Origin: Bacillus pseudomycoides | GTDB taxonomy: Bacteria > Bacillota > Bacilli > Bacillales > Bacillaceae_G | Direction: 5' to 3' | Assembly: GCF_002582035.1 (NCBI RefSeq) | Contig: NZ_NUQE01000034.1 | Location: 74,207 to 108,864, forward strand | DNA length: 34,658 bases | Part shown: positions 8,136 to 16,186 of the stretch, piece after piece | Numbering within the stretch: position 1 is the first letter of the stretch | How the letters are laid out: every line of letters begins with the position of its first letter | The notes under the pieces: model-generated | What the model saw: the letters and a program-made list of their open reading frames with translations, nothing else | Database searches by the model: none | Told to the model about the DNA's origin: nothing | Program-made: the position numbers and the translations under genes

Positions 8136-8243
8136 TCATAATTGTTTCTTTACCACTAAAAGAAAGCTATCTTGTTCATACAATTCGTACTGCTGAACAT
8201 AATTTGGGCTATAAATAAGCTTCATATAAGAATCACACAACAT
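8136..8243 (-). pseudogene. Short remnant resembling the C-terminus of a methyltransferase
   Basis: Thirty-five codons reading MLCDSYMKLIYSPNY... and ending YELYEQDSFLLVVKKQL. The last ten residues look like the final beta strand of class I SAM-dependent methyltransferases. There is no clear ribosome site and a stop lies just upstream in frame, so this is probably a leftover of a deleted gene. Function by resemblance only. Confidence 0.3.
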
Positions 8244-8288
8244 ACTAATGTCTTAAGTGTGTATTAAAAAAATGAGGTGATTTGTTTC

Positions 8289-8699
8289 ATGAATAATCAG
8301 CCAATGTACTTTCCGTATGTAAATTATAATCAGCAGCCGTATTATCAAAACCCAGGTCATCAATCAGTCGAGGACACAAGAGAGTTTGATGATGACGTAT
8401 ATCGTCCAGATGATGCTGAAGATGCTCCAACAACTCCACCACCAGCACAAGCGCCAGCAGCACCATCAGCATTTTCTTCTCCTGCACAAATGGGTTCAAT
8501 ACGATCATCGCTCTGTAATTGTTTAGGAAGATGGGGATTTATTGGCTTAAGAACACCAGGACCTTTTGGTCGAGATTTTTGGTTTTATCCAACTGAAGTT
8601 AGAACAAATGGGGTAGTTGGATATATTTGGCAAAGAGGGCAACGCCGGAAAGTAAGCTATCGATATTCACAAATTAGAAACTTTATGTGTATGTCTTAA
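8289..8699 (+). CDS. Low-complexity N-terminus protein of unknown function (possible spore protein)
   Basis: 136 residues. I chose the ATG at 8289, 9 bases after GAGGTGA; an in-frame GTG at 8277 overlaps that ribosome site. The N-terminal half is Tyr/Asn/Gln/Pro rich (MNNQPMYFPYVNYNQQPYY), then acidic (EFDDDVYRPDD), then Pro/Ala rich. The C-terminal 65 residues form a compact aromatic and Arg-rich domain (LCNCLGRWGFIGLR..., YPTEVRTNGVVGYIWQRG). No signal peptide or membrane segment. I do not recognise a named family. The composition is like spore coat or outer-layer proteins, and CATACTAA at 8241-8248 is loosely like a sporulation-sigma -10, but this is weak. Confidence 0.75.
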   Translation: MNNQPMYFPYVNYNQQPYYQNPGHQSVEDTREFDDDVYRPDDAEDAPTTPPPAQAPAAPSAFSSPAQMGSIRSSLCNCLGRWGFIGLRTPGPFGRDFWFYPTEVRTNGVVGYIWQRGQRRKVSYRYSQIRNFMCMS

Positions 8700-8720
8700 C
8701 GAGAATAATAGACTAACTAT

Positions 8721-8754
8721 ATAAAAAGAAGAGGATGGGTCCTCTTCTTTTTAT
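8721..8754. terminator. Bidirectional terminator, 15-bp perfect stem
   Basis: ATAAAAAGAAGAGGA and its exact complement around TGGG, with a T-rich tail on both strands. It serves the plus-strand gene ending at 8699 and the minus-strand gene ending at 8817. Confidence 0.9.
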
Positions 8755-8816
8755 ATTCTTTAGTCATTTCACTTGTAGTATACATAAATAAAGCAATACT
8801 TATTCTTTCATCTGTC

Positions 8817-10523
8817 TCAGATTATTACATTTCTGTTTTCATCATAATTAGGTTTTCTTTTGTTATTTCTAATATTAACAAAGGTAATAAAAGCCATTAA
8901 TATAATAAAAACAGTAATAGAAGTATAGTAGGATACTTTTTGAATAACTGTTCCAGGATATGAAATTTCTAGTGTACCTTTTCCTTGTATTTCTACTTCT
9001 ATTAGTCCATTTTTAGACATCTTTATAGGAACATTTTGACCATTCACTTTTGCTTGATAACCTTTATAATAAACCATTGGTAATTCTAGGATATCCTTAC
9101 TTTTCGTATCAAAGTCTAGACTCAATTCATTATTTTCCTTTGATAGATTACTTACTTTCGTGGAACTATTCTTTTTCCTAACTTCTTCTTTTCCTCGCGA
9201 TTTTAAATCATCAATGTTTGCAACTGAAGGTAAATATTCAAGCCCTGCTCCTATATCATATGAATTTTCATACGTTTCATTTCCTTTAAATTTAATGTTA
9301 CCGTCCTGCATACGGAAATCTTTATATGGTTGAGCTATTGTCCATGCATTTCCAATTGATGAAGCAAGTAGAATGAATAACAAAATAATTTTGTAGAATT
9401 TTTTACGAATGGAGTAGCTCATATAAACAACTCCACTGAATGCTAATAATAAACTGATTATTGTATAAAGTCTAAAGGGAAATTGTATAACGTTTAATAT
9501 AGGAAGGGATTCCCATGGAAAATATTTCGTTGTCATGAATAAAAGTATTACTGTGATCAGTAAGCATTTATCGGCAAACCGTATCATGTCGTTTTTTTCT
9601 TTAACTGTAAATCTAAATATTAACGGGAAAAATAACGTATATCCTAATCCTATAATTACGGAGCCTTTATAATCTGATATAATACTTCTCCATATTTGTT
9701 CAAATGTATATGCCTGATCATAAGTATTTGTTAAAACATTAGTGTTGAAATAGAACGTATTTGACTGCATTTGTTCTATCATTGGAAAAATAAAAAAAGC
9801 TGATAATAAGACTGTTACCCCACCTGCGAGAATGAAGTAAAGCATTTTTGTTTTATCTTCCCATAATTTATTAATTGAAAAGAGAAGTAACAATAATAAC
9901 ATAATAAATGCAAGTACACTTGATAAAACATGAGAATATAGCATACCAGTAAACCCAATTGCTAAAACATACCATTTTTTCTTATTACCATATAATATTT
10001 CATAAGTTCCGTATAGTATAACGGGGAAAAAAATAAAAGCTAATGCTTCCCCAAGTGCAGCTCGTTGATAAACATCAAACGCTCTGTAGAGTGAAAAGGT
10101 ATATAATATCGCAGTACAGGCTGATAAATACATTCTTTTACTCATCTTATGTATACAATAATAAGTTACACATACTGTTATTACTGTGTAAAATATTATA
10201 TAAGCTTTATAAGAAACAGCTAAACTATATCCTGTGTTTAATAGAATGGCCATTGGAAATAAAAAAAGATTTGGATAAAACCAATTTTCCGCATAGCCAT
10301 ATCCATTTAAAAGGATATCATTAATATAAAACGGATAATGATGTGTTTTAATAGCTTCAGCTAGGCCGAATGCCCGATTTAGATGGAAACCAATATCATC
10401 TCCTCCTAAAACTGTCCCCTTAGGCCAAAATATCTTCATTTGAATAATGGCACTTACTAATGAAATAAGGATAATAGCAAAACATACCAAAATTCTTTTT
10501 TTATTAATTTTTGTTAAATTCAC
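8817..10523 (-). CDS. YfhO-like / PTPS-related multi-pass membrane protein
   Basis: 568 residues from a GTG at 10523, chosen because GAAAGGACGGGTACC precedes it; an upstream ATG adds 11 unlikely residues. It has about 11-13 hydrophobic helices, with polar loop motifs WFYPNLFLFPMA and QRAALGEALAFIFFP typical of GT-C-fold YfhO and '6-pyruvoyl-tetrahydropterin synthase-related' membrane proteins. A C-terminal extracytoplasmic beta domain (about 420-540: YYKGYQAKVNGQNVP, ISYPGT) precedes a last helix. Such proteins are thought to act in lipid-linked sugar transfer or cell-wall glycosylation; the substrate is unknown. It stands alone. Base composition is more AT-rich than its neighbours. Confidence 0.8.
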   Translation of the reverse strand: MNLTKINKKRILVCFAIILISLVSAIIQMKIFWPKGTVLGGDDIGFHLNRAFGLAEAIKTHHYPFYINDILLNGYGYAENWFYPNLFLFPMAILLNTGYSLAVSYKAYIIFYTVITVCVTYYCIHKMSKRMYLSACTAILYTFSLYRAFDVYQRAALGEALAFIFFPVILYGTYEILYGNKKKWYVLAIGFTGMLYSHVLSSVLAFIMLLLLLLFSINKLWEDKTKMLYFILAGGVTVLLSAFFIFPMIEQMQSNTFYFNTNVLTNTYDQAYTFEQIWRSIISDYKGSVIIGLGYTLFFPLIFRFTVKEKNDMIRFADKCLLITVILLFMTTKYFPWESLPILNVIQFPFRLYTIISLLLAFSGVVYMSYSIRKKFYKIILLFILLASSIGNAWTIAQPYKDFRMQDGNIKFKGNETYENSYDIGAGLEYLPSVANIDDLKSRGKEEVRKKNSSTKVSNLSKENNELSLDFDTKSKDILELPMVYYKGYQAKVNGQNVPIKMSKNGLIEVEIQGKGTLEISYPGTVIQKVSYYTSITVFIILMAFITFVNIRNNKRKPNYDENRNVII

Positions 10524-10694
10524 GGTACCCGTCCTTTCACAATATATCTCAAACAATCATTATATCATGATGTTTACAATGATTATTTACTTTTCTTTTA
10601 TTGCAAATATTGCGCAAGCTGATACAACCATTTTGGGATATACTTAGCAAACCGGACACCACTACAAACATTCATTTGCATGTGAAGGTGCTAA

Positions 10695-10912
10695 TCATGC
10701 GGAAAACTTCCTTTCTATACACGCAGCAGCTAAGGCACTTATTAACGCTTCAAAATCTTCATTTCCCTCTAGAAGTACCCTATCTATATTACTGATAACT
10801 ACTACACATCCTTTAGCTACTCTAAGATTTCCGCCACCGATTGTAAAACGGGATAAGCCAACATCATATCTTTAATTCCAAAATTAACGCTATTCAATTT
10901 CAACCATTAATA
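10695..10912 (-). pseudogene. Frameshifted remnant of a small gene, unknown family
   Basis: On the minus strand an open frame of 58 codons (10695-10871) reads YDVGLSRFTIGGGNLRVAKG and later EDFEALISALAAACIERKFS, with protein-like composition but no start codon. The adjacent frame upstream reads LKLNSVNFGIKD up to the same point, so one lost base near 10871 would join them into a protein of about 70 residues. I do not recognise the family. A chance open frame is the alternative. Confidence 0.35.
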
Positions 10913-10951
10913 TTATGATGAACATAACTAATTCGAAAGAAGTTGATAGAT

Positions 10952-11485
10952 ATGAAAACAATACGTTTAAGAAACGGAAAAGAAGTAATGATAAGAGAAG
11001 CTTTACAAGAAGACGCTCAATCTATGATTGATTTCTATAATGTAGTCGGCGGTGAAACTGATTTTCTTTCATTCGGGAAAAATGAGTTCAGTATGTCTTT
11101 ACATGATTATGAAAACTTCATAGAGTCTACTAAAGCAGATAATAGTTCCATCATCTTACTAGCAACAATGGATGATGAAATCATAAGTATCGCATCCATT
11201 ACCTCTAGCCCAAAAGCGAGAACGAAACACGTAGGAACGTTAGGAATCGTGATCGCAGAAGAGCACTGCGGATTCGGTTTAGGTAGAATACTGATGGACG
11301 AGCTTATCGAGTGGGCAAGATTAAATGGAACTACTAAGAAAATCCATCTTGTAACGAGAGAAGATAATGAGAAAGCAATCGAGCTATATAAAAAAGTGGG
11401 ATTTGAAGAAGAAGGAGTATTAAAACAAGATACGTATATAAATGATGTTTATTATAATACTCTTATTATGGGTTTGATGCTATAA
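10952..11485 (+). CDS. GNAT-family N-acetyltransferase
   Basis: 177 residues, a single GNAT domain using acetyl-CoA. Beta4/alpha3 motif A is visible as LGIVIAEEHCGFGLGRILM, with the pyrophosphate-binding loop HCGFGLGR, and the C-terminal part has NEKAIELYKKVGFEEEGVLK, typical of the RimI/RimL-PaiA type. Start ATG at 10952; an in-frame TTG at 10943 is possible, and the ribosome site (AAAGAAG) is weak. It is transcribed alone toward a shared terminator. The substrate is unknown. Confidence 0.92.
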   Translation: MKTIRLRNGKEVMIREALQEDAQSMIDFYNVVGGETDFLSFGKNEFSMSLHDYENFIESTKADNSSIILLATMDDEIISIASITSSPKARTKHVGTLGIVIAEEHCGFGLGRILMDELIEWARLNGTTKKIHLVTREDNEKAIELYKKVGFEEEGVLKQDTYINDVYYNTLIMGLML

Positions 11486-11518
11486 ATCTACCCCTATACA
11501 ACAGAGCATATTTACAAA

Positions 11519-11549
11519 AGAAAAAGCACTCGAATATGAGCGCTTTTTC
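11519..11549. terminator. Bidirectional terminator between GNAT and TerB-like genes
   Basis: GAAAAAGC-A-CTC and GAG-C-GCTTTTTC pair around GAATAT, with one mismatch and T-rich ends on both strands. Confidence 0.85.
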
Positions 11550-11552
11550 TGA

Positions 11553-12065
11553 TTATGCTTTTGTTAATTCAACCTTATGTAGTTTGTTTTTTGGATGATT
11601 TTGATTTGTAAATACAGAGCGATCATTCTTTAGAACAATAACCTCAAAGAATGGCTTGAAGCGATCTTCTGAAATTCCAAAAGCATTTAGAAACTTCGCA
11701 AACATTACTTGTTCTTCGCGCTCTGCTTCTCCATCAGAAAGTGAAGAATCTACTAAGTTAACAAGAATACACATTTTTTGTGCATCTGTAAGAGAAGGAG
11801 TAGCTTCTTTTAAGAATGTTTCTAAGCTATTTTTACGAACATATTTAATCGCTTTTTCTAGTAGATCACCATTGTTTCCACCTACGTGAATAGTGCCACC
11901 TTTACTTTTTCCACCTAAAACAGCTAATAAATGGCCTAGTTCCTCGTTATCATATTCACCATCTGCACCCATCATGTAAAGTAAAGATGTAGCAAAAGCG
12001 AAATGAGGTTCCATGCCATTTTCACTACGAGTCTTGTCACCTTTAAACATATCAAATAAACCCAT
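11553..12065 (-). CDS. TerB-like (tellurite-resistance TerB/DjlA fold) protein
   Basis: 170 residues, cytoplasmic, mostly alpha-helical. Two acidic repeats typical of the TerB fold are seen: MGADGEYDNEELGHLLAVLG (about 32-51) and DSSLSDGEAEREEQVMFAKF (about 106-125), each with a metal-binding-like Asp/Glu cluster. The N-terminus MGLFDMFKG is short and amphipathic. Start ATG at 12065 follows AGGAGGATTAACC. Isolated TerB-like proteins do not by themselves imply tellurite resistance; no other ter genes are present. The gene is monocistronic. Confidence 0.8.
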   Translation of the reverse strand: MGLFDMFKGDKTRSENGMEPHFAFATSLLYMMGADGEYDNEELGHLLAVLGGKSKGGTIHVGGNNGDLLEKAIKYVRKNSLETFLKEATPSLTDAQKMCILVNLVDSSLSDGEAEREEQVMFAKFLNAFGISEDRFKPFFEVIVLKNDRSVFTNQNHPKNKLHKVELTKA

Positions 12066-12122
12066 GGTTAATCCTCCTATAGTAAGATATGATTTTAATA
12101 TAACAAATGAAAATAAAGGATT

Positions 12123-12773
12123 CTATATATCTGCTTTTGTACTCCCTAACGATTTCATATTCTCCCTCATCAACCTTATAATACTCTCATAATACGAATG
12201 TTCATGAGACACAAAGTTACTTTTGTCTACAGCCTTATGAATAGAAATTTTTTCTCCAGCTTCATTCATTTCGAATCCTTCTACTGTAATTTCATCCATT
12301 TCTCCTAACCAAAGTTCAGAAAAACTGTTAAATTCAGCTTTAACAATGCCTGACACTTCTTCTATTTGCAACTTATATTCATCCATTGTTTTTTTATTTT
12401 CATATAAAAAAACGTGAGCTAATTCTTTATCAATAAAATCTTCCATTGTAACGCAATAATCGATAATACCTAATGACACGAGTTCATCAAACGAGACATC
12501 GATTCCTACTTCTTCCTTCACCTCTCGTATTCCATCATATACTGTTTCATGTGCTAATATATGCCCCGCAGCTGTAATGTCTAACAGGTTGGGATAGTCC
12601 TTTTTTGTCTTACTGCGAATTTGAAAGTGAATATAATCTATTCCGTTTTCTCTACTTATAAACCAGCAATGAAACGTTTCATGCCAATGCCCGAGTTTAT
12701 GTACTTCTTCACGAGTTGCGACTCCTACTGGATTTCTATGTTCATCAAATATTTTCAGTAATTCACTCTCCAT
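12123..12773 (-). CDS. Nudix hydrolase, IPP-isomerase-like subgroup
   Basis: 216 residues. The N-terminal segment (IFDEHRNPVGVATREEVHKLGHWHETFHCWF) is typical of Nudix proteins related to type 1 isopentenyl-diphosphate isomerase and YfcD. The Nudix box is GHILAHETVYDGIREVKEEV followed by GI (about 67-88). It keeps the metal-binding REVKEE but has 6, not 7, residues between the first Glu and REV. The C-terminal part is extended and acidic. Start ATG at 12773 follows AGAAGGGA. It hydrolyses some nucleoside-diphosphate-linked compound; the substrate cannot be predicted. Confidence 0.88.
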   Translation of the reverse strand: MESELLKIFDEHRNPVGVATREEVHKLGHWHETFHCWFISRENGIDYIHFQIRSKTKKDYPNLLDITAAGHILAHETVYDGIREVKEEVGIDVSFDELVSLGIIDYCVTMEDFIDKELAHVFLYENKKTMDEYKLQIEEVSGIVKAEFNSFSELWLGEMDEITVEGFEMNEAGEKISIHKAVDKSNFVSHEHSYYESIIRLMRENMKSLGSTKADI

Positions 12774-12795
12774 TATATATTCCCTTCTTCCCCAT

Positions 12796-13386
12796 TCACT
12801 TTCTCTTCTGTAATTGGCTATATTCTTCTTTTGTATTTACATTCAAAAATAACTCTTTTGATAACTGCGATTCTTCCGCCGTCACATACTGGACATTACA
12901 CTGAGATAATAGCCCCTGCATACTTCTCTTCTCTTCCTTTAATAACTGTTCTATTTTTTCTTTTATTTTATAATGATATAGTGCTAAAAGTGGTTGTTTC
13001 CGTCCTTCAACTACTGGAACAATTGCATCATATGTTTCGTCTGCTCGTTCGATGAATGTCATCGCCCACTCTTTCGAAACATTCGGTGTGTCGCACGGCG
13101 CAACGATATACCAATCCGCATCTACAAATTCCATACCTGTCAATAAACCGGCAAGCGGACCGTTTCCTTTATACAGCGCAATATCTTCTACAACTGGTAC
13201 ATGTAGTATATGCGAGAGCTCATTTGTAATCGCTGGATGGCTAATCACAACAATGTCTGTTACAACTTCTTTCAATGCTTCTACACTATGCTCGATAAAT
13301 GTTTTTTCCTGCCAAATTGCTAATGCTTTTGGCTCTCCAAAACGACTAGACTGTCCACCGGCTAATACAATCCCTGCAATTTTCAT
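12796..13386 (-). CDS. mobA: Molybdenum cofactor guanylyltransferase MobA
   Basis: 196 residues, usual length. It adds GMP from GTP to molybdopterin to make the guanine dinucleotide cofactor. The signature [16 protein letters not shown] (about 8-23) is the nucleotide-binding loop, and [11 protein letters not shown] (about 95-105) has the metal-binding Asp. The ATG at 13386 overlaps the moaB stop (ATGA, 4 bases), so translation is coupled. No other molybdopterin genes lie in the window. Confidence 0.92.
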   Translation of the reverse strand: MKIAGIVLAGGQSSRFGEPKALAIWQEKTFIEHSVEALKEVVTDIVVISHPAITNELSHILHVPVVEDIALYKGNGPLAGLLTGMEFVDADWYIVAPCDTPNVSKEWAMTFIERADETYDAIVPVVEGRKQPLLALYHYKIKEKIEQLLKEEKRSMQGLLSQCNVQYVTAEESQLSKELFLNVNTKEEYSQLQKRK

Positions 13387-13898
13387 TGGCGATGCAACTC
13401 AAATGTAATGTGTCCAAGCTCTGGTAAAATTAATTTCTTCATCGCAAGGCGAACCGCACCTGTCGATCCCGGCATAGAAAAGACAACTTTCCGTCCAATT
13501 GTCCCGCCAATTGCCCTGCTTAACATCGCCGCGCTGCCGATATCTTCTAAATAACTAATCATCCGAAATAGTTCTCCAAAGCCTACAATTTCTTTATCAA
13601 GCAATGCTTCCACTGCTTCAATTGTTACGTCACGTTTTGTAATTCCTGTACCGCCGTTTGTTAACACAACATCTACATTTTCTTGCTGGCAGCCTGTTAA
13701 TACAGCTTGCTGGATGCTTTCTTTATCGTCTTTTACAATTTCATAAGCTGTTACTTGGTGATTTGCTTCTATTAATAACTCTTTTAATAACTGTCCGCTT
13801 TTATCTGTCTCTTCTGTACGTGTATCCGAAATCGTTATGATTTTACAACGCACCTGTGCTGGTGCTTGTTTTTTATGCTCTGTAGCGCTCACTGTCAT
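13383..13898 (-). CDS. moaB: Molybdenum cofactor biosynthesis protein MoaB
   Basis: 171 residues, MogA/MoaB family, which adenylylates molybdopterin before molybdenum insertion. The sequence shows [15 protein letters not shown], the binding loop [17 protein letters not shown] (about 79-95) and [13 protein letters not shown] (about 141-153), as in the family. Start ATG at 13898 follows AGAAGGAGCG. First gene of a two-gene operon with mobA. A perfect 14-bp palindrome TATCATATATGATA (13928-13941) lies at the likely promoter. Confidence 0.93.
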   Translation of the reverse strand: MTVSATEHKKQAPAQVRCKIITISDTRTEETDKSGQLLKELLIEANHQVTAYEIVKDDKESIQQAVLTGCQQENVDVVLTNGGTGITKRDVTIEAVEALLDKEIVGFGELFRMISYLEDIGSAAMLSRAIGGTIGRKVVFSMPGSTGAVRLAMKKLILPELGHITFELHRQ

Positions 13899-14203
13899 CG
13901 CTCCTTCTTCTGAACTTATCTAAATTTTATCATATATGATACATCAACAAAAAAATGTGAGGTGTTGGTTTGGAATAAAGTTTGTTCAAAAAGTTCCACT
14001 GCATAGGAGTTTTCTTTAACTAGCAATCTGTTCACACATCGGGTTAAATTCACTTTATATTGCAGTTCCATGAAAAATGCTACTAACTTTAAGAAACTAT
14101 ATTTCTCATGAATGTTGAAAATAAAAGAAGAAGATACATATTCGAGCCTTAAAAATCATATTTAGTAACGATTAATGGAAATTAAATTTTGGAGGCTATA
14201 ATA
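13899..14203. other. Divergent intergenic region moaB / catalase
   Basis: About 300 bases of AT-rich DNA between two divergent genes. The only clear structure is the palindrome TATCATATATGATA at 13928-13941. I see no riboswitch, small gene or clear sigma-B promoter. Confidence 0.5.
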
Positions 14204-15583
14204 ATGAATGAAAAACATCATAAACAGAGGAAAACTTTATTAGAGGACAGCCATTGCGAGAATCGAGACCTCTCCAATGAGCCAGCTAAACTTCATTCCC
14301 AGACGATTGGCTCTGGGGGACCTGTACTGGAACAAGATAGTGTACTACACGAAACCTTACAAGAATTTATTCATGAAAAGATTTTAGAAAGACCTGTTCA
14401 TGCAAAAGGATTTGGTGCATTTGGTTATTTTCAAACGATATATTCGATGTCCGAACATACAAAACTGAGCTTTTTACAAAATTCTAATCAGAAAGTTCCT
14501 GTTATGGTTCGCTTTTCGTTAGCTGTCAGTATGAAAGGAACACCTGATACATCTAGAAATGTAAGTGGTTTTGCTACAAAATTTTATACAGAAGAAGGTG
14601 TTTTCGACCTAGTATGTAATCATATTCCTGTCTTTTCTATTCGTGATGCGATACGATTTCCTGAATTTATTAAAGCATTCTTACCTTCACCAAAAAATAA
14701 TTTAATTGATCCTGATAGATTTTGGAGTTTTGTAGCAAGAGCGCCTGAATCGATTCATTTTGTTGTACGTTTATACTCTGATGCTGGTACGGTAAAAAGT
14801 CTTCGCCGCATTCCAGGACATAGTGTAAATACATATGTTTGGAGAAATGCTCAAGGTATTAGAAAGTACGTTAAATACCATTGGTACCCATTTGAAGGTG
14901 TACAATACATTGGTCGCGAAGAAGCAAATAGACTAGCCGCTGAAAATCCTGATTACGCTGGTAAAGATTTATACGATGCGATCGCAGGTGGTAAACCTGT
15001 GGAATATGGCTTATATGTCCAGCTCATGGACCCAAAGGATGAAGCAAATCTTTCTTATGATCCTTTAGACAATACAAAAGTATGGGATGAAAAAGAGTAT
15101 CCCCTAATACCAGTAGGCAAAATGGTATTAAATAAAAATCCTGATAATTATATGGAACAAGTAGAAAAAGTTGCCTTCTCCGTTTCTAATTTACTAGACG
15201 GTGCAGAATTATCTGATGATAAAATACTGCAGGGCCGTGCCAATATTTATAGTGATTCTCAAAGAAGAAGAATTGGAGCTGAATTTCGTAAATTACCGGT
15301 TAACCAACAACAAAATTGGACACCAGCTAATCAAATTACAAGTGGTGATGGAAGATACGTTGAAGGCAAACTAGAAAGAACTTCTATAACAAAGCAAGAC
15401 GATTTTGGGCAGGCTGGTGAATTCTATACGAGGTTAACTCAAATAGAAAAAGAACATCTTGCCGAAAATTTAGCTAGTGATTTGAAAGTTATATCTGATG
15501 ATATTAAAAAGAAAGTTATGGAGTATTTCAATAAAGTATCATCTGACTTAGCAAAGAGAATTGAGATTGAAATGAAAAAGTGA
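14204..15583 (+). CDS. Divergent heme catalase
   Basis: 459 residues from the ATG at 14204, preceded by GGAGG (14191-14195). It has the full catalase fold order and the catalytic residues: His66 (RPVHAKGFGAFGYF), Asn139 (DLVCNHIPVFSIRD), Arg345 and heme ligand Tyr349 (QGRANIYSDSQRRRIG). Differences from classic catalases include DLVGNN to DLVCNH, FFIRD to FSIRD, and ADTVRDPRGFA to PDTSRNVSGFA. It is shorter than KatA-type enzymes (about 485) and ends in a helical tail. It should break down H2O2, though the changes near the heme pocket may alter rate or substrate. Monocistronic, with its own terminator. Confidence 0.92.
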   Translation: MNEKHHKQRKTLLEDSHCENRDLSNEPAKLHSQTIGSGGPVLEQDSVLHETLQEFIHEKILERPVHAKGFGAFGYFQTIYSMSEHTKLSFLQNSNQKVPVMVRFSLAVSMKGTPDTSRNVSGFATKFYTEEGVFDLVCNHIPVFSIRDAIRFPEFIKAFLPSPKNNLIDPDRFWSFVARAPESIHFVVRLYSDAGTVKSLRRIPGHSVNTYVWRNAQGIRKYVKYHWYPFEGVQYIGREEANRLAAENPDYAGKDLYDAIAGGKPVEYGLYVQLMDPKDEANLSYDPLDNTKVWDEKEYPLIPVGKMVLNKNPDNYMEQVEKVAFSVSNLLDGAELSDDKILQGRANIYSDSQRRRIGAEFRKLPVNQQQNWTPANQITSGDGRYVEGKLERTSITKQDDFGQAGEFYTRLTQIEKEHLAENLASDLKVISDDIKKKVMEYFNKVSSDLAKRIEIEMKK

Positions 15584-15595
15584 TAAGAAGATTAA

Positions 15596-15631
15596 AAAAC
15601 GTCATTTTTACGATTAAAATGACGTTTTTTT
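15596..15631 (+). terminator. Terminator of the catalase gene
   Basis: AACGTCATTTT and AAAATGACGTT pair around TACGATT and are followed by seven T in total. It begins 13 bases after the stop. Confidence 0.9.
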
Positions 15632-15690
15632 GTAAACGGTATAACTTTCTTATAAACGGTACATCTTTTTATAAACAGTACGGTTTTATT
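15631..15690 (+). repeat. Three tandem about 20-base repeats (TATAAACGGTAC-like)
   Basis: TGTAAACGGTATAACTTTCT, TATAAACGGTACATCTTTT and TATAAACAGTACGGTTTT follow each other directly. They stand between the catalase terminator and the next operon, about 110-160 bases before the first small gene. Possible operator array; purpose unknown. Confidence 0.45.
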
Positions 15691-15795
15691 TCAAAACTAC
15701 ATGAGGCATGTCATACGATTTTATAGAAAAACATCCTTTCCCCTCATTTTTCCTTATAATAGAAATATAGGGATTTCAAAAGGGAGGAAATAAAT

Positions 15796-15981
15796 ATGGA
15801 TACAATGAAAAAATTAACAACTCTATTTATTTTACTTTTCGTCGCCTCCATCAGCGCTGGCATGGCACTAAAAGACGCTGTACCATATGCAGCAATTGGC
15901 GGCTTTATATTTGGAACAATCTTTTTACTTTGCAGTGCGTACTGCTATGGAAAATCCCGTCCACAGGGGGGCAATAATTAA
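15796..15981 (+). CDS. Small two-helix membrane protein, unknown function
   Basis: 61 residues with two hydrophobic helices (about 6-24 and 29-50) and a short polar tail. The ATG is 7 bases after AGGGAGGAAATA. The stop overlaps the start of the next gene by one base (TAATG), showing coupling. It is the first gene of a three-gene set. I do not recognise the family. Confidence 0.75.
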   Translation: MDTMKKLTTLFILLFVASISAGMALKDAVPYAAIGGFIFGTIFLLCSAYCYGKSRPQGGNN

Positions 15982-16166
15982 TGTTCGGCAAAAAATCAAC
16001 TGCGTGTACATCGTGTGGAAAGGGCATTGCGGTACATGAACGTTCTTGGATTTACATACAATATCCGCCAAGCGGTATAACAAACATTCAAAAATATATT
16101 GAACTCGGCGGGGAAGTGTATTGTACTTCTTGTGTTGAGAAATTAGAAAAACGGGAAAGTAACTAA
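15981..16166 (+). CDS. Small zinc-ribbon-like protein
   Basis: 61 residues with two Cys pairs, CTSCGKG (9-12) and CTSC (about 49-52), that can bind one zinc ion. Between them lies a basic/aromatic stretch (RSWIYIQYPPSGITN). No membrane segment. The ribosome site lies inside the end of the preceding gene (CAGGGGGGC), so the two are coupled. Function unknown; structural or nucleic-acid binding roles are usual for such ribbons. Confidence 0.75.
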   Translation: MFGKKSTACTSCGKGIAVHERSWIYIQYPPSGITNIQKYIELGGEVYCTSCVEKLEKRESN

Positions 16167-16186
16167 AATGCTAAAAAGGTGATTGC

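Noticed and set aside
10601-10795. Plus-strand open frame of 64 codons
   Set aside because: No ribosome site and odd composition; the minus strand carries a more protein-like fragment at the same place.
11553-12065. Tellurite-resistance cluster
   Set aside because: Only one TerB-like gene is present and the surrounding genes are unrelated.
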